From Clavulina sp. PMI_390 (lineage: Eukaryota > Basidiomycota > Agaricomycetes > Cantharellales > Hydnaceae): a DNA stretch of 64,000 nt. Positions 48,445-60,826 of the stretch are shown here, piece by piece (position 1 is the first letter of the stretch; every line of letters begins with the position of its first letter). The stretch covers positions 90,833 through 154,832 of the forward strand of contig WIDE01000005.1 of assembly GCA_015039315.1 (NCBI GenBank), read 5' to 3'. The notes under the pieces are model-generated. The model was not told the DNA's origin. It ran no database searches and saw nothing but the letters and a program-made list of their open reading frames with translations. The translations under genes were made by a program, and so were the position numbers.

Positions 48445-49322
48445 GTCTTCAGCGTCTCAGAGAATGTCGCGGTATTGCGTGATGTTCAGATGGAGGCGAT
48501 GCCAAGAATGCTCTGTTTGGGAACGCGGGTCCCAACACACCGAGATGCGTTGAGAAAAAGACCAGCAGGCTATCGCTCGTGTCACAGCCGAATCAAAGAG
48601 GCCCAAGATGCTCTTCCGCGGGCGCCCAACGCCGATGACGATTGCCAAGAGGCTAAAAGGCGGAAGTTGGAGCGTGGGAAGAGGGATGTTTCAATGGTCA
48701 CGCCTGTGACTGTAAATCTCTTTTTTTGCTCAATTGCACAGCAATGCCCAGGGCGCGTCCGAACGGCGGCCGAAAATGTGCAAGGGAATGAGGAGCTCAC
48801 ACGAGCACAGGGGCTAGTTTTGAGTGGTTTCCTGTTGGAAAACTATATAGTCCTAGAAAATGCTAGCTTACTCCACCTTTGCTGGCGGCTGGTCCATGCA
48901 TGAAGTATATCACTGGGTATCCAATCGGTATCGGCAACGTCCACCTGTCTACAATTTGTTCCACCCCTCGGGAAGCTAATTAGCTCAGTTCGTTCGCTCC
49001 GTTGCTGGAGGGCGAGCCGAGATTGAAATTTTGAAAGATATCGAGGCATCATACGCTGAAATAGAGTGCTTCGCAGCCTTGGGTGTGAACAACCAATATT
49101 GACCCAAAAACCACAGCTCCACTTCTTCTTTTCTTCTACTCTCAGAATGATCGGAGTAGAAGACTCCCCTAATGTTTGACACGGCCGATCACTGGGAAAG
49201 CTTCGCTTCCTCTATTGGAAGCGTGGGGACCCGACTCCACTCCTCAAGTCACCTATGAGCACCACAACAAATCAGGGGGCCTGATACGTGGGGCAATTAT
49301 GAGCCCATATGCTTCATAGAGG
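48445..49322. other. Intergenic stretch between the PhoD-like gene and the right DUF6534 array
   Basis: It contains the promoter of the PhoD-like gene and the 3' flank of the DUF6534-like gene ending at 49323. A 196-codon plus-strand open frame (48313-48903) overlaps the start of the PhoD-like gene antisense. It looks like chance, although it contains a nuclear-signal-like run (AKRRKLERGKR). No other element is recognised. Confidence 0.4.
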
Positions 49323-51325
49323 CTACTCGATGCTGATGGACTTCGTGATGAGCGAGCCGCCATGGGAGCCAGCTAGCGGCGAGATGGGTGAACTAAACAG
49401 GCCCTGTAGATACTAGATTGTTAGCCCAAGGAATACGATGCAGAGAACATATTCAGCAATACTTGCGTCATCTACATCGTTGATCGACTTGTTCGTCGGC
49501 CGGCCTTCTCGCGAGTCTGTGTAGTTCGTAAAATTTTGTGCAATGTCGATGGCATCAACCTCGGCTTCTTGTATCCAGGTTCCTCTCAGATTCAATCTAT
49601 CAAACAAATTCAATATTTAATCTTCAGATAAAGAACAAACAGGACGGACGAGGCAAGTAAACTGTTTGCGTAAATCCGTCCCAGCACTAGAGAATGATGG
49701 TGGCAATCAGTTTTGACCCCTGAACACAAAAGCAATGGACATACCGAGACCGAAGCCTGAGTGCGCTCCTAACTGAGGAACAAACTGGAACTGTATTAGG
49801 AATCGAAAGGATTCTGATTATTCAAGCAACTGTCAAAAGATTGAGGAAGGAGCGAACCAAACTGAATTCTACAAGGGCGAGAATGCTTGTTAGGAGTCCA
49901 TTGCTGATGGTATATACAGTCAGCCTTTGTAATCCTCCCCTTATGCTATGGCAGTGATGTTATTGCATTGTGTTCAGTGGTGCGTCGAGGATGGCCGATT
50001 GCTCTCACCCAGTATAAGTGATCTTCTTCCTTAAGCTCAGTGAATAAACCACGATTGAGGCCACGAGGATGTCCGCTGCAGCTTCTGAAAGGGTCCAAAG
50101 GCTCCCCACCCACTATCAAGGAATAAACTAAACCATGGCGTAGAGAAATTAGGAGGACTACTCACTTTGTCTCCCGATGACATGAATCCTGTTATCCTTG
50201 AGATTGACGATGAGAGGTGAAGAAACAGAGGACGAATGGAAATGCGCAGAAATCCTCACAGTTGGACGCTAATTACTACGACAAATCAGGCTCTTCAGGC
50301 AGTGTGGGTGCAGAAAAGTGGGACCTACCCATACCAGAAACAAACCCCATTGCTGAGAGGGTGACAGACAGGAGCGATAAAGGCCAGATGGAACGGTTAA
50401 CTATAGCGGAAAAAGTCAGGATAAAAGGTAGCTTTCCAGCTGGCAAACGCACATACGAAGGTATCCACGCCTAGCAAAGAACCTGGGACCGGGGGTTGTG
50501 AGTAAGTGATGATAATATACCTTGAAAACAAGACATACAGCTGAACCAGAACTGCATTCAAGCTCTGAGGCAAAAACGAAATCAGAGAGAGGGCTTGATA
50601 ATGCACAGTTACGGACGTGACAGACAGCTTATGCTGAAACTGACCGAAATGATGCACATAGCCTTGCAATCATATGTGTTAACACAAATATGCAGATATA
50701 TCGCGAACCGAGACTTACCCCCGGCATCCTGTGTATGTCATCCCAGAAGCGAGGTCAATGGAAATATGGTAGAGATTGGTTGGGTAATGTTGAGATACCA
50801 TTCAAAATCCGTTCTCAAACCACGCTGTCCGAAGTCACGAACCTAGGGAAGATTCAAATTTAGCACTAGGAGGTACGAGAAGGATCGTTGGTGCAGGTCA
50901 CGTTCACCAGAAGCTCATATGTCCACCATGAGGTAGATATCTGATTGAGAAACTCAAGAACCCTTGAGGGCGAATCGTACACGGTATTATTAGAGAGAAG
51001 CTCTTGATATGCTTGCCAAGAACCACACCCCTACCATGAAAGAGAAACCTAAACCGTAGTCGAGCTTGGTTCACTGTTTTCACAATAACAGTCAAGTCAA
51101 CTCACTAGCGACCGAAAAGCCCACATGTCGTTAGGGAAATGTCGAAAATAATAGGAGCACTGAAGCAAAATGGTAAGTGGAGTATATTGTCTGACAGCTT
51201 GTAGCTGTGAACCGAATCACTTGGATTGTCAAAATACCAAACAAGCTGGACGCCACTATCTCGCACACCAGCCAGATACTGACAGAAATTAAGTGCGCTG
51301 CATCATTCGTGGAGACAGCGGGCAT
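49323..51325 (-). CDS. DUF6534-like multi-pass membrane protein, right array copy 1
   Basis: The first exon encodes ISVSIWLVCEIVASSLFGILTIQ. Then come CSYYFRHFPNDMWAFRSL, VLEFLNQISTSWWTYELL, FFARRGYL, WPLSLLSVTLSAMGFVSGM, a helix with the AAADILVA pattern, the YTISNGLLTS pattern, and NLRGTWIQEAE. The acidic tail KSINDVDD is followed, through an intron with a GC donor (GCAAGT at 49467), by GLFSSPI and a short Ser-rich end. No internal frameshift is seen at the helix where left copy 2 is broken. The start at 51325 is chosen because it aligns with MTV.. and MAG.. in the neighbouring copies; an upstream in-frame ATG exists. Function unknown. Confidence 0.72.
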
Positions 51326-52086
51326 GGTCGTATGGGCTGAAAGAATGCGATCGAACAGTAGAAGGTCGGCCGTATGTCCTGTCATAGTCTGGAGAGACAC
51401 CTCCCAACTTCGAAGGGATATAAGCAATCTCGGAGAAAATAGGAGTGGTAACTTTTTTGTAGACAAGATAGACACGGCGTAGGCGATGCTATCGCCGAGC
51501 GCGGGAATACACGCCCACAGGAATGCGGCAGTCCCAGCCTACCGTGGCAAAGTTAGATGCTTTTCACGACCAACATGGAGGTTTTGACTGCAGATCCTGG
51601 CGTAACCGTGTTTAGAGTCACCATGACAGCCTGTTTTAGTCACTACCGCTCCCTTTGCATAAAAATGATCTGCCTGAATGAATTCAACACTAACTACCAG
51701 GTAGCGACAGTTCGGGGGGTCATATACATGAGCGGACATTTCAACTGTTCGACAAGATAGACAGCCGTATTTTCGCCTCTCCGAGAAAAGGGGGGTCAAC
51801 AAGTCATAGCCAACTCTTGGCTAGACGCAAGACCTAGCCCGCCGGTTTGTCCTCGTAAGCACAATCGCACACCAAACTGATGACCCACCAAAGGCCAGTA
51901 GGTTGTCACTGTGCCGCAGCCGGTGGGTTGTAGTCAAAATTCAGATCAAGATGAGCAAGCAACCACACCTTCAATGACAGCAAGATAAGGAGCGAGGCAA
52001 GGTGAGGCTCACCTGGTACGGATGGGTAGGCATTGCAGCATGAGCCGATTAAATGTCAAATTTACTGCATGGGTGGACCCTTCACG

Positions 52087-54099
52087 CTAGCCGCACTGTG
52101 GCTCAATGGGCGAGTTGAACAGACCCTGGGGCACGATATTGTTGAGTGGGAGAAAGAAGGCGGAGGAATAATACTCACGTCGTCTACTTCGTTGATGGAT
52201 TTCATTATCGGTGGGTTCTCATGCGGCGGTTCAGCACGGGATATGGGTTCTTCAGCCGAAGAAGTGGGCTTCTTGTCCTGTATCCAGGTTCCTCTAAGAT
52301 TCAATCTGTCACACGCGGTCAATACTTGAACATTAGGGCCGGGGGAGAGAGAACAGACGATGCAAGCAGGCTGTTTGCGTAGATCCGCCCTAACACTACC
52401 GTAATAAAGTTGTCAGAACAAGAATGATAGATGAGGGTTTGGAACAGAAGGACAAGGGACATACCGAGACCAAAACCAGGGTGGGCGCCTGATTGAGGTA
52501 GGAATGGGAACTGATCCACAATAAAATCAAAGTGAGGCTCAAAAAATGCCAAGATAGCCACGAAAGGATAGCAATAGCCAACGGACCAGGCCAAATTCAA
52601 CAAGTGCAAGAATGCTTGTGAGTAAACCATTGCTGATCGTATAAACCATGAGTCTTCCTACTCCTTTCCTGATGCTACATACGTCACATTAAATCAGCAA
52701 TGTGCACGATATGCAACGGTGATTTGACACTGTTCTCTAACCTAGTGTAAGCGGCTTTCCTTCTCGCGCTCAGCGAATAAACCACAATTGATGCAACTAG
52801 AATGTCAGCGATGGCTTCTGAGAGAGTCCAGAGGCTCTTTATCCACTATTCGACGTATTTTAGAGAAGCCACAGTGAAACCGCGAGAAGGCCACTTACTT
52901 TGTCCTCTGGGAGATCTCCCGACACAGATCCCGTTATCCTTGAGAGTGAGCATCAAGAGATGAAGCAATGCAATACTGGAACTAGTAAGTAGAGAGTCTC
53001 ACAGCTCAACGCTAACCACTGCGGGAGATGATTTTCGTCAGGCAGTGTGGCAACGGAAACGAGGAGACTCACTGATACCAGCAACAAAGCCTAAAACGGC
53101 AAGAGCCACGGAGAATAATGACAAAGGCCATACCGAATGACTCACTATGATCGTGAAATCATGGATTAGAAGGCAAACTCCTGTTCAGTAAGTGCACATA
53201 CGAAGGTATCCACGTCGAGCAAAAAACCTGCAACCGTAAAGGATAAATTTGGAGAGTTTAATGAGCCCAGGAAGATGATGAAACATACAGCTGAGCCAGA
53301 ACTGCATTTACGCTCTGAGACAAGAACAAACGAGAAGGTTCGAGCGGCCTGGTCACACAAAACTGTGGGATGCGATGGAACATGTATATTGCACACTTGC
53401 CGTGATAGCGCATAGGAGCTTGGGAACGTCAGTTTATTAGTAAAGATGATCAGATTTTTGTTTTTGGTTCAGAACGTACTCCTGGCATCCTAATTTTGGG
53501 TTTTGGCTGTATAGTTAGCCGATAAATGCTTGGGAACTCAGCAAACAAGTTCAACGTACCACTCAAACTTCGGCTTCAGCGCTACCAGTCCAAAATCGTG
53601 TATCTATATATAGGACGGCGAATTGGCGTGCGGAGATCTTGTAGAGTCCACCAGGACTGATTCTGCATACCTGAAGCTCATAAGTCCACCACAAGGTAAA
53701 TATTTCGTTGAAGAATTCAAGAAGCCTTGGGAACCCGATTAGCCGAGAATTTAGCTATACTGTCCAATTAAAAAAAAAAAAAAGGCCCACCACGAAAGAG
53801 ACACCTGTGGCATCATTCAATCCCATGTGAGCGCTTCAAACCGTACTAATAGCAAAGTTACACGCACGAGCGCCTTGTAGCCCCACTTGTCGTTAGGGAA
53901 GCGGCTGAAGTAGAAGGAGCACTGATGCAAAAACCTCAGGGTTGAATACCATCCGCTCTATGCTATGACGGCTTGCAGTGGCGTGTTGACTCACTTGGAC
54001 AGTCAATACACCAAATAGAACGGACGACACTATCTCGCACACCAACCATACACCAATGGAAACGAAGTTGCCTGTATCATTTGTTGATATAACTGTCAT
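52087..54099 (-). CDS. DUF6534-like multi-pass membrane protein, right array copy 2
   Basis: The start MTVISTNDTGNFVSIGVWLVCE is very close to copy 1 (STNDAAHLISVSIWLVCE). Blocks seen are CSFYFSRFPNDKWGYKAL, WPLSLFSVALAVLGFVAGI (frame intact), a YTISNGLLT-type helix, a LYANSLLAS-type helix, NLRGTWIQDKKP, and the tail KSINEVDD then GLFNSPIEPQCG and a stop. The exon pattern follows the other copies. A run of thirteen A residues lies in an intron near 53770. It is predicted to be a membrane protein of unknown function. Confidence 0.72.
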
Positions 54100-54757
54100 T
54101 GCATCAAAGGAACACACAATTCAGCAGAAGCACCCAGTTTTGGCGAGTGAACAAAGAGCTGAATCTCTGAGTTTGTGGAAGACGAGAGGGAGCGGATAGG
54201 AACACCCAGCGCGCGAACGCGCGCCTACGACATTGGCAATGTAACTCTACCTCGTCCCATCGTGTCAAAATCAAATGACCTTCACGACGACCAAGGCCGA
54301 TGTTTTTGGGGGAGTCTGGAAACCTCGGCGCGCCCTCATTTGCTTATGTAACGCTGTCGATCCTATTCACTCCCCTTCTCGTCGCCCTGGCGATCCAACC
54401 TGGGGCTTCCAATCTGTCGGGGTTCATGATTTCGAGCAACGACGGTCCGAAGAAGCCATATATATCATGGAAGATTCAAATCATCCAACAACATTGGGAG
54501 CGGTGCTCAATGCCTCCCCAGACTGAATATGGGTCGGCGCAGGTATCAGAAAGGTGGGGCGAACTCCTGCACCATAAACCTGCCTTCTCATTTTATCCTC
54601 TGGGGGTTCGCGTTGTTGTGTCTCTGCCCGTAGCCAGCGCACCAAAGGCAGACGGTGATGCTGACCTTTTGAGCAATCACACCTTCGGCGACCTGAAACG
54701 GGGTGGGATAACCGTCGTCTGGTGTAGGTGGACGTATGCCAAAGACGGCAAGGCTGC

Positions 54758-56807
54758 TCAGCCAACACTTCTCACAAAGATCGACGCATCATGGGAGCGC
54801 GTTTGTCGATCAATGGGTGAATTGAACAAGCCCTGAAAGCACAGCGCCTTTGAATGGTGTGAGATAAAAACCACGGACAGTAGGATACTCACGTCGTCGG
54901 CGTCATTGATTGTCAGGTTCGTCGGTGGGTTCTCCTGTGGCGGGTCGGTACGAGACGTAAGTTCGAATGACGAAGGATCTGGCCCACTGCCCTGTATCCA
55001 GGTCCCTCTGAGGTTCAGACTGTCATGTTAGATCAGGATGTGACAATGAGTGACGGAGTAGAAAGGACAAACGAAGAAAGTAGGCTGTTTGCGTAAACCC
55101 GCCCTAATACTATAGACCGCAAGATATTGTTCCCGTGAGCACGAGAAGCAGTGGTTTCGTAGCACAGGAACAATAAGGAGGTATATACATACCAAGATTG
55201 ACTCCAGGATACGCGCCTAACTGGGGTAGAAACTCAAGCTGCGTCATGAACAAAACTCATCATCAGTCAGGGCAACAGCCTGAGACACGACCGATGATAC
55301 GAACAAGAACAAACACACCAAGTGCGAGAATTGTCGTCAGTAGTCCGTTGCTAATGGTGTAAATAATGAGCTTTTTGACTCCGCTGTCAGCACTGAATGC
55401 GTCAAGTGGTAGTATGAGAGTCAGTCTAACACAGAGTGTGTGATCTTAGCCTGAATGTTGCTCTTACTCGGTGTAGGAGACCTTCCTCCTCGAGTTCAAC
55501 GAATGAGCCACAATTAGTGTAACCAGGATATCCGCGGCAGCTTCCGAGAGGGTCCAGAGCTTCTTCACCCACTGGTAGATGGAAATTTTGAGCACTATCA
55601 CCACTTTGGAACGGGGGGAAAAACAACTTGCTTTGTCTGTGGCAAAACTCTCTATTGCGATTATCCTTGAGCATAGCAAAGGAGAGGTGAATTGGCGGAG
55701 CGAATGACCGAAGAAGAGGAAAACTCTCACATCTTAATGCTGGCAACTGTGACAAGTGAGATTTTTCAAGAAATGAGTGAAGACGTAGGGTGGGACGTAC
55801 CCATACCTGCAGCGAATCCTAAAAGAGCTAGGATCGCAGACAAGAGCGACAAGGGCCAGATTGACGGATTTACTACCGCAGGGGAAGCAAGGATGAGGAT
55901 GAGGATTCCTAATGATCAAGTGCACATACAAAGGTATCCACGCCGAGCAAAAAATCTAGGGCGTGAAGGGCATGAGCACATTCTAATCTGGTGAGCGCAC
56001 TAGGACGTACAACTGAACAAGAACTGCGTTGAGACTCTGCACAATAGAAAATGAGAGCCATTACGCTTGTCAGTACGAGAACATGGATGTTGATGGAAGA
56101 CTCATAGCCGGAACTCACCATGATAACACAGATAGCCTTGGGATCGTGATTTTCGTAAATATGAGTTCGCGGAGGTATACAATTGTAGATGATTTGACAC
56201 ATACTCCCGACGCCCTGTCATTAAATACCAGTGAGGGTCAAGTCGTGTGTACCATGCAGTACAAAGTTAAACATACCACAGAAACTTGGGTTCCTGTGGT
56301 TTGAACAATCGAATCTGAAGGATGTCGCAGGTGAGCATAAAGAGGAACACCAACAGGATCCAGTGGAACAGGCAACCCTCACCTGAAATTCGTAGGTCCA
56401 CCACACAGTAAACAGTTGATTAAGGAGTTCGAGAAACCTTGAATCAATTGATACTAGGCATTAGCGAAGGATAAGATGCCCGTACGGGCCGAATCGACGA
56501 ACTCACCAAGAGAAAGAAACCTGCGCAAGATGGAAATAAGTGTTTGAGATGATCGTAGTGATGGCGGGGATGGCCCACCAAAGCCTTGAAACTCCACTTG
56601 TCCTTAGGAAAGTGGTCGAAGTAGAAGAAACACTATGAGAAACGAACAACTCCAACTCAGTACCATGCGTGCCGTGAAGATCTGCACGGAGGGTTGAGTC
56701 ACTTGAACAGTTAATATGCCAAACATAATGGACGATATTATCTCAGAGACCAGCCACACGCCGATGGAGACGAAGTCATTTGTGGTAGCGACTACTGGGC
56801 CAGCCAT
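54758..56807 (-). CDS. DUF6534-like multi-pass membrane protein, right array copy 3
   Basis: The first exon encodes FVSIGVWLVSEIISSIMFGILTVQ, followed by CFFYFDHFPKDKWSFKAL, WPLSLLSAILALLGFAAGMG (frame intact), WVKKLWTLSEAAADILVTLIV, a YTISNGLLTT-type helix, NLRGTWIQGSG, and a tail TINDADD followed by GLFNSPIDRQTRSHD and an end in RSVG. The start at 56807 matches the length of the neighbours; an in-frame ATG at 56837 would add ten residues. A plus-strand open frame of 178 codons (54300-54836) overlaps its 3' end and is considered spurious. Confidence 0.72.
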
Positions 56808-58186
56808 GGTAGCCAGCGAGGGTAGGAGGTACAGCATGGTTATAAAGGTGATTGTGGCCGGCTAGAGCGGGGTGGGGCTGGGCGCGTCGATGAGAGGGGA
56901 TGAGAGGCCCACCGCAAAGCCTTTAAGGGCGGCAAACTAAGAGGGGAGCGGTCGAGGTGGCGCGAGCGGGGAGCGGAGAGGGCGGGGGATACGACCGAGC
57001 ATCGTCGGAGCAGGTGATCATCCTGGAGTGCTGAGTGGAAAGTCCCTGGGCAAGCAGACTGTCATTAGAAAATTTGATCAATGCGAAGAAGGATCCACCA
57101 CGCTGTCACAACGATCTCCTTTGGATTGTTTCCCTGTTCGAATCGTAACCGCTACCGCGCACCGCACCATTGTGCACACACCCTACTCGTCCCAAAAAAA
57201 AAAAATAGAAATCCCCAAGCAATCGCTGGCGAGACTCCCTGAGCTCCCTAGCATGGGTCGGCTTTTCGAGGAACGATTTCCCAGGCCCTGGATTATCCAT
57301 AGATGAAGCGTGCGAATGCAACTGTATTTCCACTGGTGGTGGGATGACTATTTCGTATGACACCCTGAGATGTCATCCCATCAGCTATCACGGAAGGATT
57401 TGCCACCATAGGTAGCAACTTCGTCCAAGCCCACACACAATCCAGACAAACAGGACACGACCATATACAGACCTATCATCCCGGCAACTAAGAAGTCATC
57501 AGATGCTCTCAAATGTTTAGTAGACCAATTGGGGTGGTGATTCTTTTTGTTTATCGTGGACTTTTGCACGTGCCCGGTGGGCGCTTATTTGACCCATGTC
57601 GCCTCAATCACCAACCTCCTCGGCAGCAACACTGGTCCTCTACCAACCGGGAGAAGACCCAGTACTCCAAACTGGTAGTCTTCAAGTTGATCCCAGCCGG
57701 CCGAACCGGAAGTGCCCGTCGTACATGTGTAGCTTTGTTTACGAGTCAGAACTATGACTCTGCTGATGCCACTCCCGAGCGCCGACTTCATCATTCCAAT
57801 GACACACAGTGGTTCCGATCCCGATCCCGATGTCTATATAGCAATGATTGCGTCGAGCTAGAAGCATTCTCGAGCGCCCAAATGAATGTAATAAACTGAC
57901 GCAGCTGCTGACGGCTCGGCTCTGAGTCACCCTCACTTGAATCGTCACCTTGCTATTTGTTATTTTGGTGTCCCGAAATACACTGATGAGTTCATGCTGG
58001 ACAGTCCGGCTTGTGCGTCTAAGGCGATACACCACGCTGCGGCGCCGAAGCACACATCGGAATGGACTGAGTGCTGCGTGGACAGCCGTTATAGAAGATG
58101 TTTCGAGCATCAACGGTATATAAGGTGGAGCTGAGACTCAGTCCAACACCATCTCCTACCACTTCTCAGCTTCAACCATCAACAAC
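56808..58186. promoter_or_regulatory. Intergenic region with promoter of the FAD monooxygenase
   Basis: No gene is supported in this 1.4-kb stretch. A TATATAA element at 58117-58123 lies 64 bp before the monooxygenase start codon. Short tracts such as an A11 run near 57190 and a CCCGAT triple repeat near 57825 are present and not otherwise informative. Confidence 0.5.
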
Positions 58187-60623
58187 ATGTCTTCCTCAAT
58201 CTCTGACGTCCTCATCTGCGGTGCTGGCCCTGCTGGGCTCGTCACTGCTCTGAGTCTTGCCAAGAATGGCATTCCTGTTCGGGTTATCGACAAGAGCCTC
58301 GAGTACCAGAAAGGCACTCGCGGCCCATCACTCGCAGTGAGTCATCGCGTCTCCTTCGCGTTGGCCGCTTGCCCCATCCCATACTCACTTACCGCGTCTT
58401 TCTCTTGCTTTTCTATTAATAGCCTCGTTCGGTCGAACTGCTCGATCTCCTCGGAGTGCTGCCAGAAATCCTCAAGACTGCAGGCGACTTTCCCCCTCGC
58501 GTCGAGTACCAGGATGGAAAAATCGTCAAAAAATGGGACATCATGGAACACCAAGCGGTCACTCCAGCATTTCCTCATGTACGTCCATGATACCCCACGA
58601 TCCGCAATTTTATTGATATTGTGATTCCTTTCATTTGTACACATAGCCCAATGCGGTTCTTAGTCCACAGGCGGCAACCGGAGCGGTTCTTCGGGCCCAT
58701 CTTGCTGAGCACTACAATGTTAATGTGGAGTTGGGCGTCGAGGTAGTGAACTTCACGCAAGACGACGAGTGCGTCACTGCAGAACTGCTCAAGACAACAA
58801 GCGACGGGAAGCAAGAATCGGAGAACGCAAAATTCAAGTACTTGGTTGGTATGGATGGAGGCCGAGGTTCGTATTCGCATATGTCCCATTGCTCCTCCCT
58901 GCGCAGGTTTTGACATCAGTTATCATGGTACCTATACAGGTGTTACGAGAAAGCTACTAGGAATACCCTTTGCAGGAGATACGCTCTCGCAGGAGATCGT
59001 TGTTTGCGACGCCGTCCTCAAAGGCCTAGATCGCGATGTAAGCTCTTCACAAGGCTCCTCGTTCTACGATCGTGTGTTCTGTGTTCTTACATATTGCGAT
59101 ATCCATAGCACTGGCACACCTTTGGCACAATGCCCGCATCCGTTTTCAACGCACTCCCTGTTGGGGATGCGGATTCTCAGATGTTCAACATTGTCTTGGG
59201 CGGGAAGTCGATCGATTGCCCTGGTGTAGTGGACAAGGGCCGCGACGGCCTTGCTGCCGCGATCGATGATATTTGCGTGGGGCTAGAGCCGAAAGTTGAG
59301 GTTGTTGATGTGAAGTGGATTTCTCTATTCAAGTATGTGAAGCACACACACCTTCAACATGCCTAATCGTACTGATCGAAATTTATAGGCCGAGTTTCCG
59401 GTGTGCTCAGTCGTTCGGGGTTGGGCGCGTTTTCATTGGTGGAGGTATGACACACTCTACGTCCCTCTTCCTCTAATGTCAGGTCCGCTGATCACAAATA
59501 ATTTCGTACATCAGACAATGCACACATCCACTCTCCGATGGGCGGACAAGGCCTTAACTCTTCAGTCCAGGATGCTGTTAGTGCCCTCTCATATTGATTC
59601 GTGATCAGATTCTAACTGCTTGCCTAATAGCACAACCTTGGTTGGAAGCTAGCTCTTGTGCTCAAAGGTCTCTCTCCTCCTTCATTGCTCGAATCGTACT
59701 CGGAAGAGCGTATCCCTGTGAGCACACCTCACATTCGTGCCACCCGTTGTTAATCATACTGACGCATTTGATAGGTGATCAAAGCAATGCTTGGTCTCAC
59801 TCAGGGCATCCATCTCGCAACTAGCGGCCCAGATGTCAAAGTTACCTCTGACGATGGCACCCGTCATACCCAAGGTGGCCTCATCGACAGGCCCGCGCTG
59901 GCGACGGCGAAGACCCCTGCAGCCGAGGCTACTGCTCCGGCTCCAACAAATGCCTCCTCCCCGGGCATCCATGGCCCCGGTGCAGGCGCTCGGGGCGGCC
60001 GAGGTGGTGGTGGTGGTCACGGTGGAGGCGGCTGCCCACGCACACAGCTCCTCACAATGCTCGGCGTCAACTACCGGTGGAGTAACATTGTCTTCGACGC
60101 CCGCGATGCTTCTCGGGCAGCTGAGAATGGTCCCGGCGCTCGGCAGACGGCATACGGGTTCGAAGGCGTCAAGTGGGGTGAAGTGCCTGTGCGAGCAGGA
60201 GATCGTGCACTGGACGCCCCCGTGAGGCACTCGAAGGAGGGGACCAGCACTTCGCTCCATAAATTATTCGACCCGGCGAAACACACAGTGCTCGTGTTCC
60301 CTCCTTCATCTACCCCCCTCGATGCTACGTCTCTTGGAGAGACATTGCGCAGTGTTCAACAGGCGATCAGCCCTCGTACTTCCGTCATTGATACCCTTCT
60401 CGTGCTGCCAGCCACGTCGTCGAAAGATGAAGTGGAAGTATCCGGTATTCAGACAGTCGTGGATGTAGATGGCCATGCGGCGAGAGCTTATGAGGTGGCA
60501 AAGTCTGTGCCTGCCGGCTCTGGGAAGCCCCTCATTGTCATTATCCGCCCAGACGAGGTCGTTGGCGCGTATGTGTTTGATGTCGAAGGGGTTCAAGAGT
60601 ACCTCAAAGCAGTGTTCGTTTAA
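58187..60623 (+). CDS. FAD-dependent aromatic monooxygenase, phenol hydroxylase type with thioredoxin-like tail (633 aa)
   Basis: Nine exons, 58187-58336, 58423-58578, 58647-58866, 58940-59037, 59109-59332, 59389-59444, 59515-59576, 59631-59717 and 59775-60623, sum to 1902 nt. The N-terminal FAD site is VLICGAGPAGLVTALSLAKNG. The DG motif is VGMDGGRG, and the second FAD motif is GDNAHIHSPMGGQGLNSSVQDA. The last exon encodes a C-terminal thioredoxin-fold-like domain typical of phenol hydroxylases. A Gly-rich run (about 59972-60035) interrupts the region between the domains. The enzyme would use NADPH and oxygen to hydroxylate an aromatic substrate that cannot be named here. In the third intron two acceptors are possible; the downstream one (58939) gives the better family match. 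Confidence 0.9.
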
Positions 60624-60826
60624 GCATCTCTGCGTGCAGGATGTATCTGCGAGAAGCTCCCTTTTTCTGATCAATATGTGGACTATGAATCGGTGTATGC
60701 GCGAGCCATTTTATTGTAAACCATTGTAATTTTGGGCCAGACCATGTATGTTTCGATTGAATTTAGAATTTTCTAGTTACACTAATCATGTGGGGCAGTA
60801 ATTCGCTTGAAACCTTGCCTTGGGGC

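Larger units (their letters stand above)
49323..56807 (-). repeat. Right tandem array of three DUF6534-like genes
   Basis: Three paralogs on the minus strand have starts at 51325, 54099 and 56807, spaced about 2.7 kb apart. All read FP(N/K)D in the second exon (FPNDMWAF, FPNDKWGY, FPKDKWSF) and Gln after NLRGTWI, in contrast to the left array. The arrays face each other across a 10-kb single-copy block, so the overall layout is inverted. Confidence 0.75.

Noticed and set aside
48313..48903. 196-codon plus-strand open frame with a basic nuclear-signal-like run
   Set aside because: It overlaps the first exon of the PhoD-like gene antisense and its composition is unremarkable; likely chance.
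53769..53782. Poly-A run as a possible retroposon tail
   Set aside because: It lies inside an intron of a DUF6534-like gene with intact introns around it, and no target-site duplication was seen.
54300..54836. 178-codon plus-strand open frame at the end of the right array
   Set aside because: It runs antisense into the last exon of a DUF6534-like gene and shows no recognisable domain.
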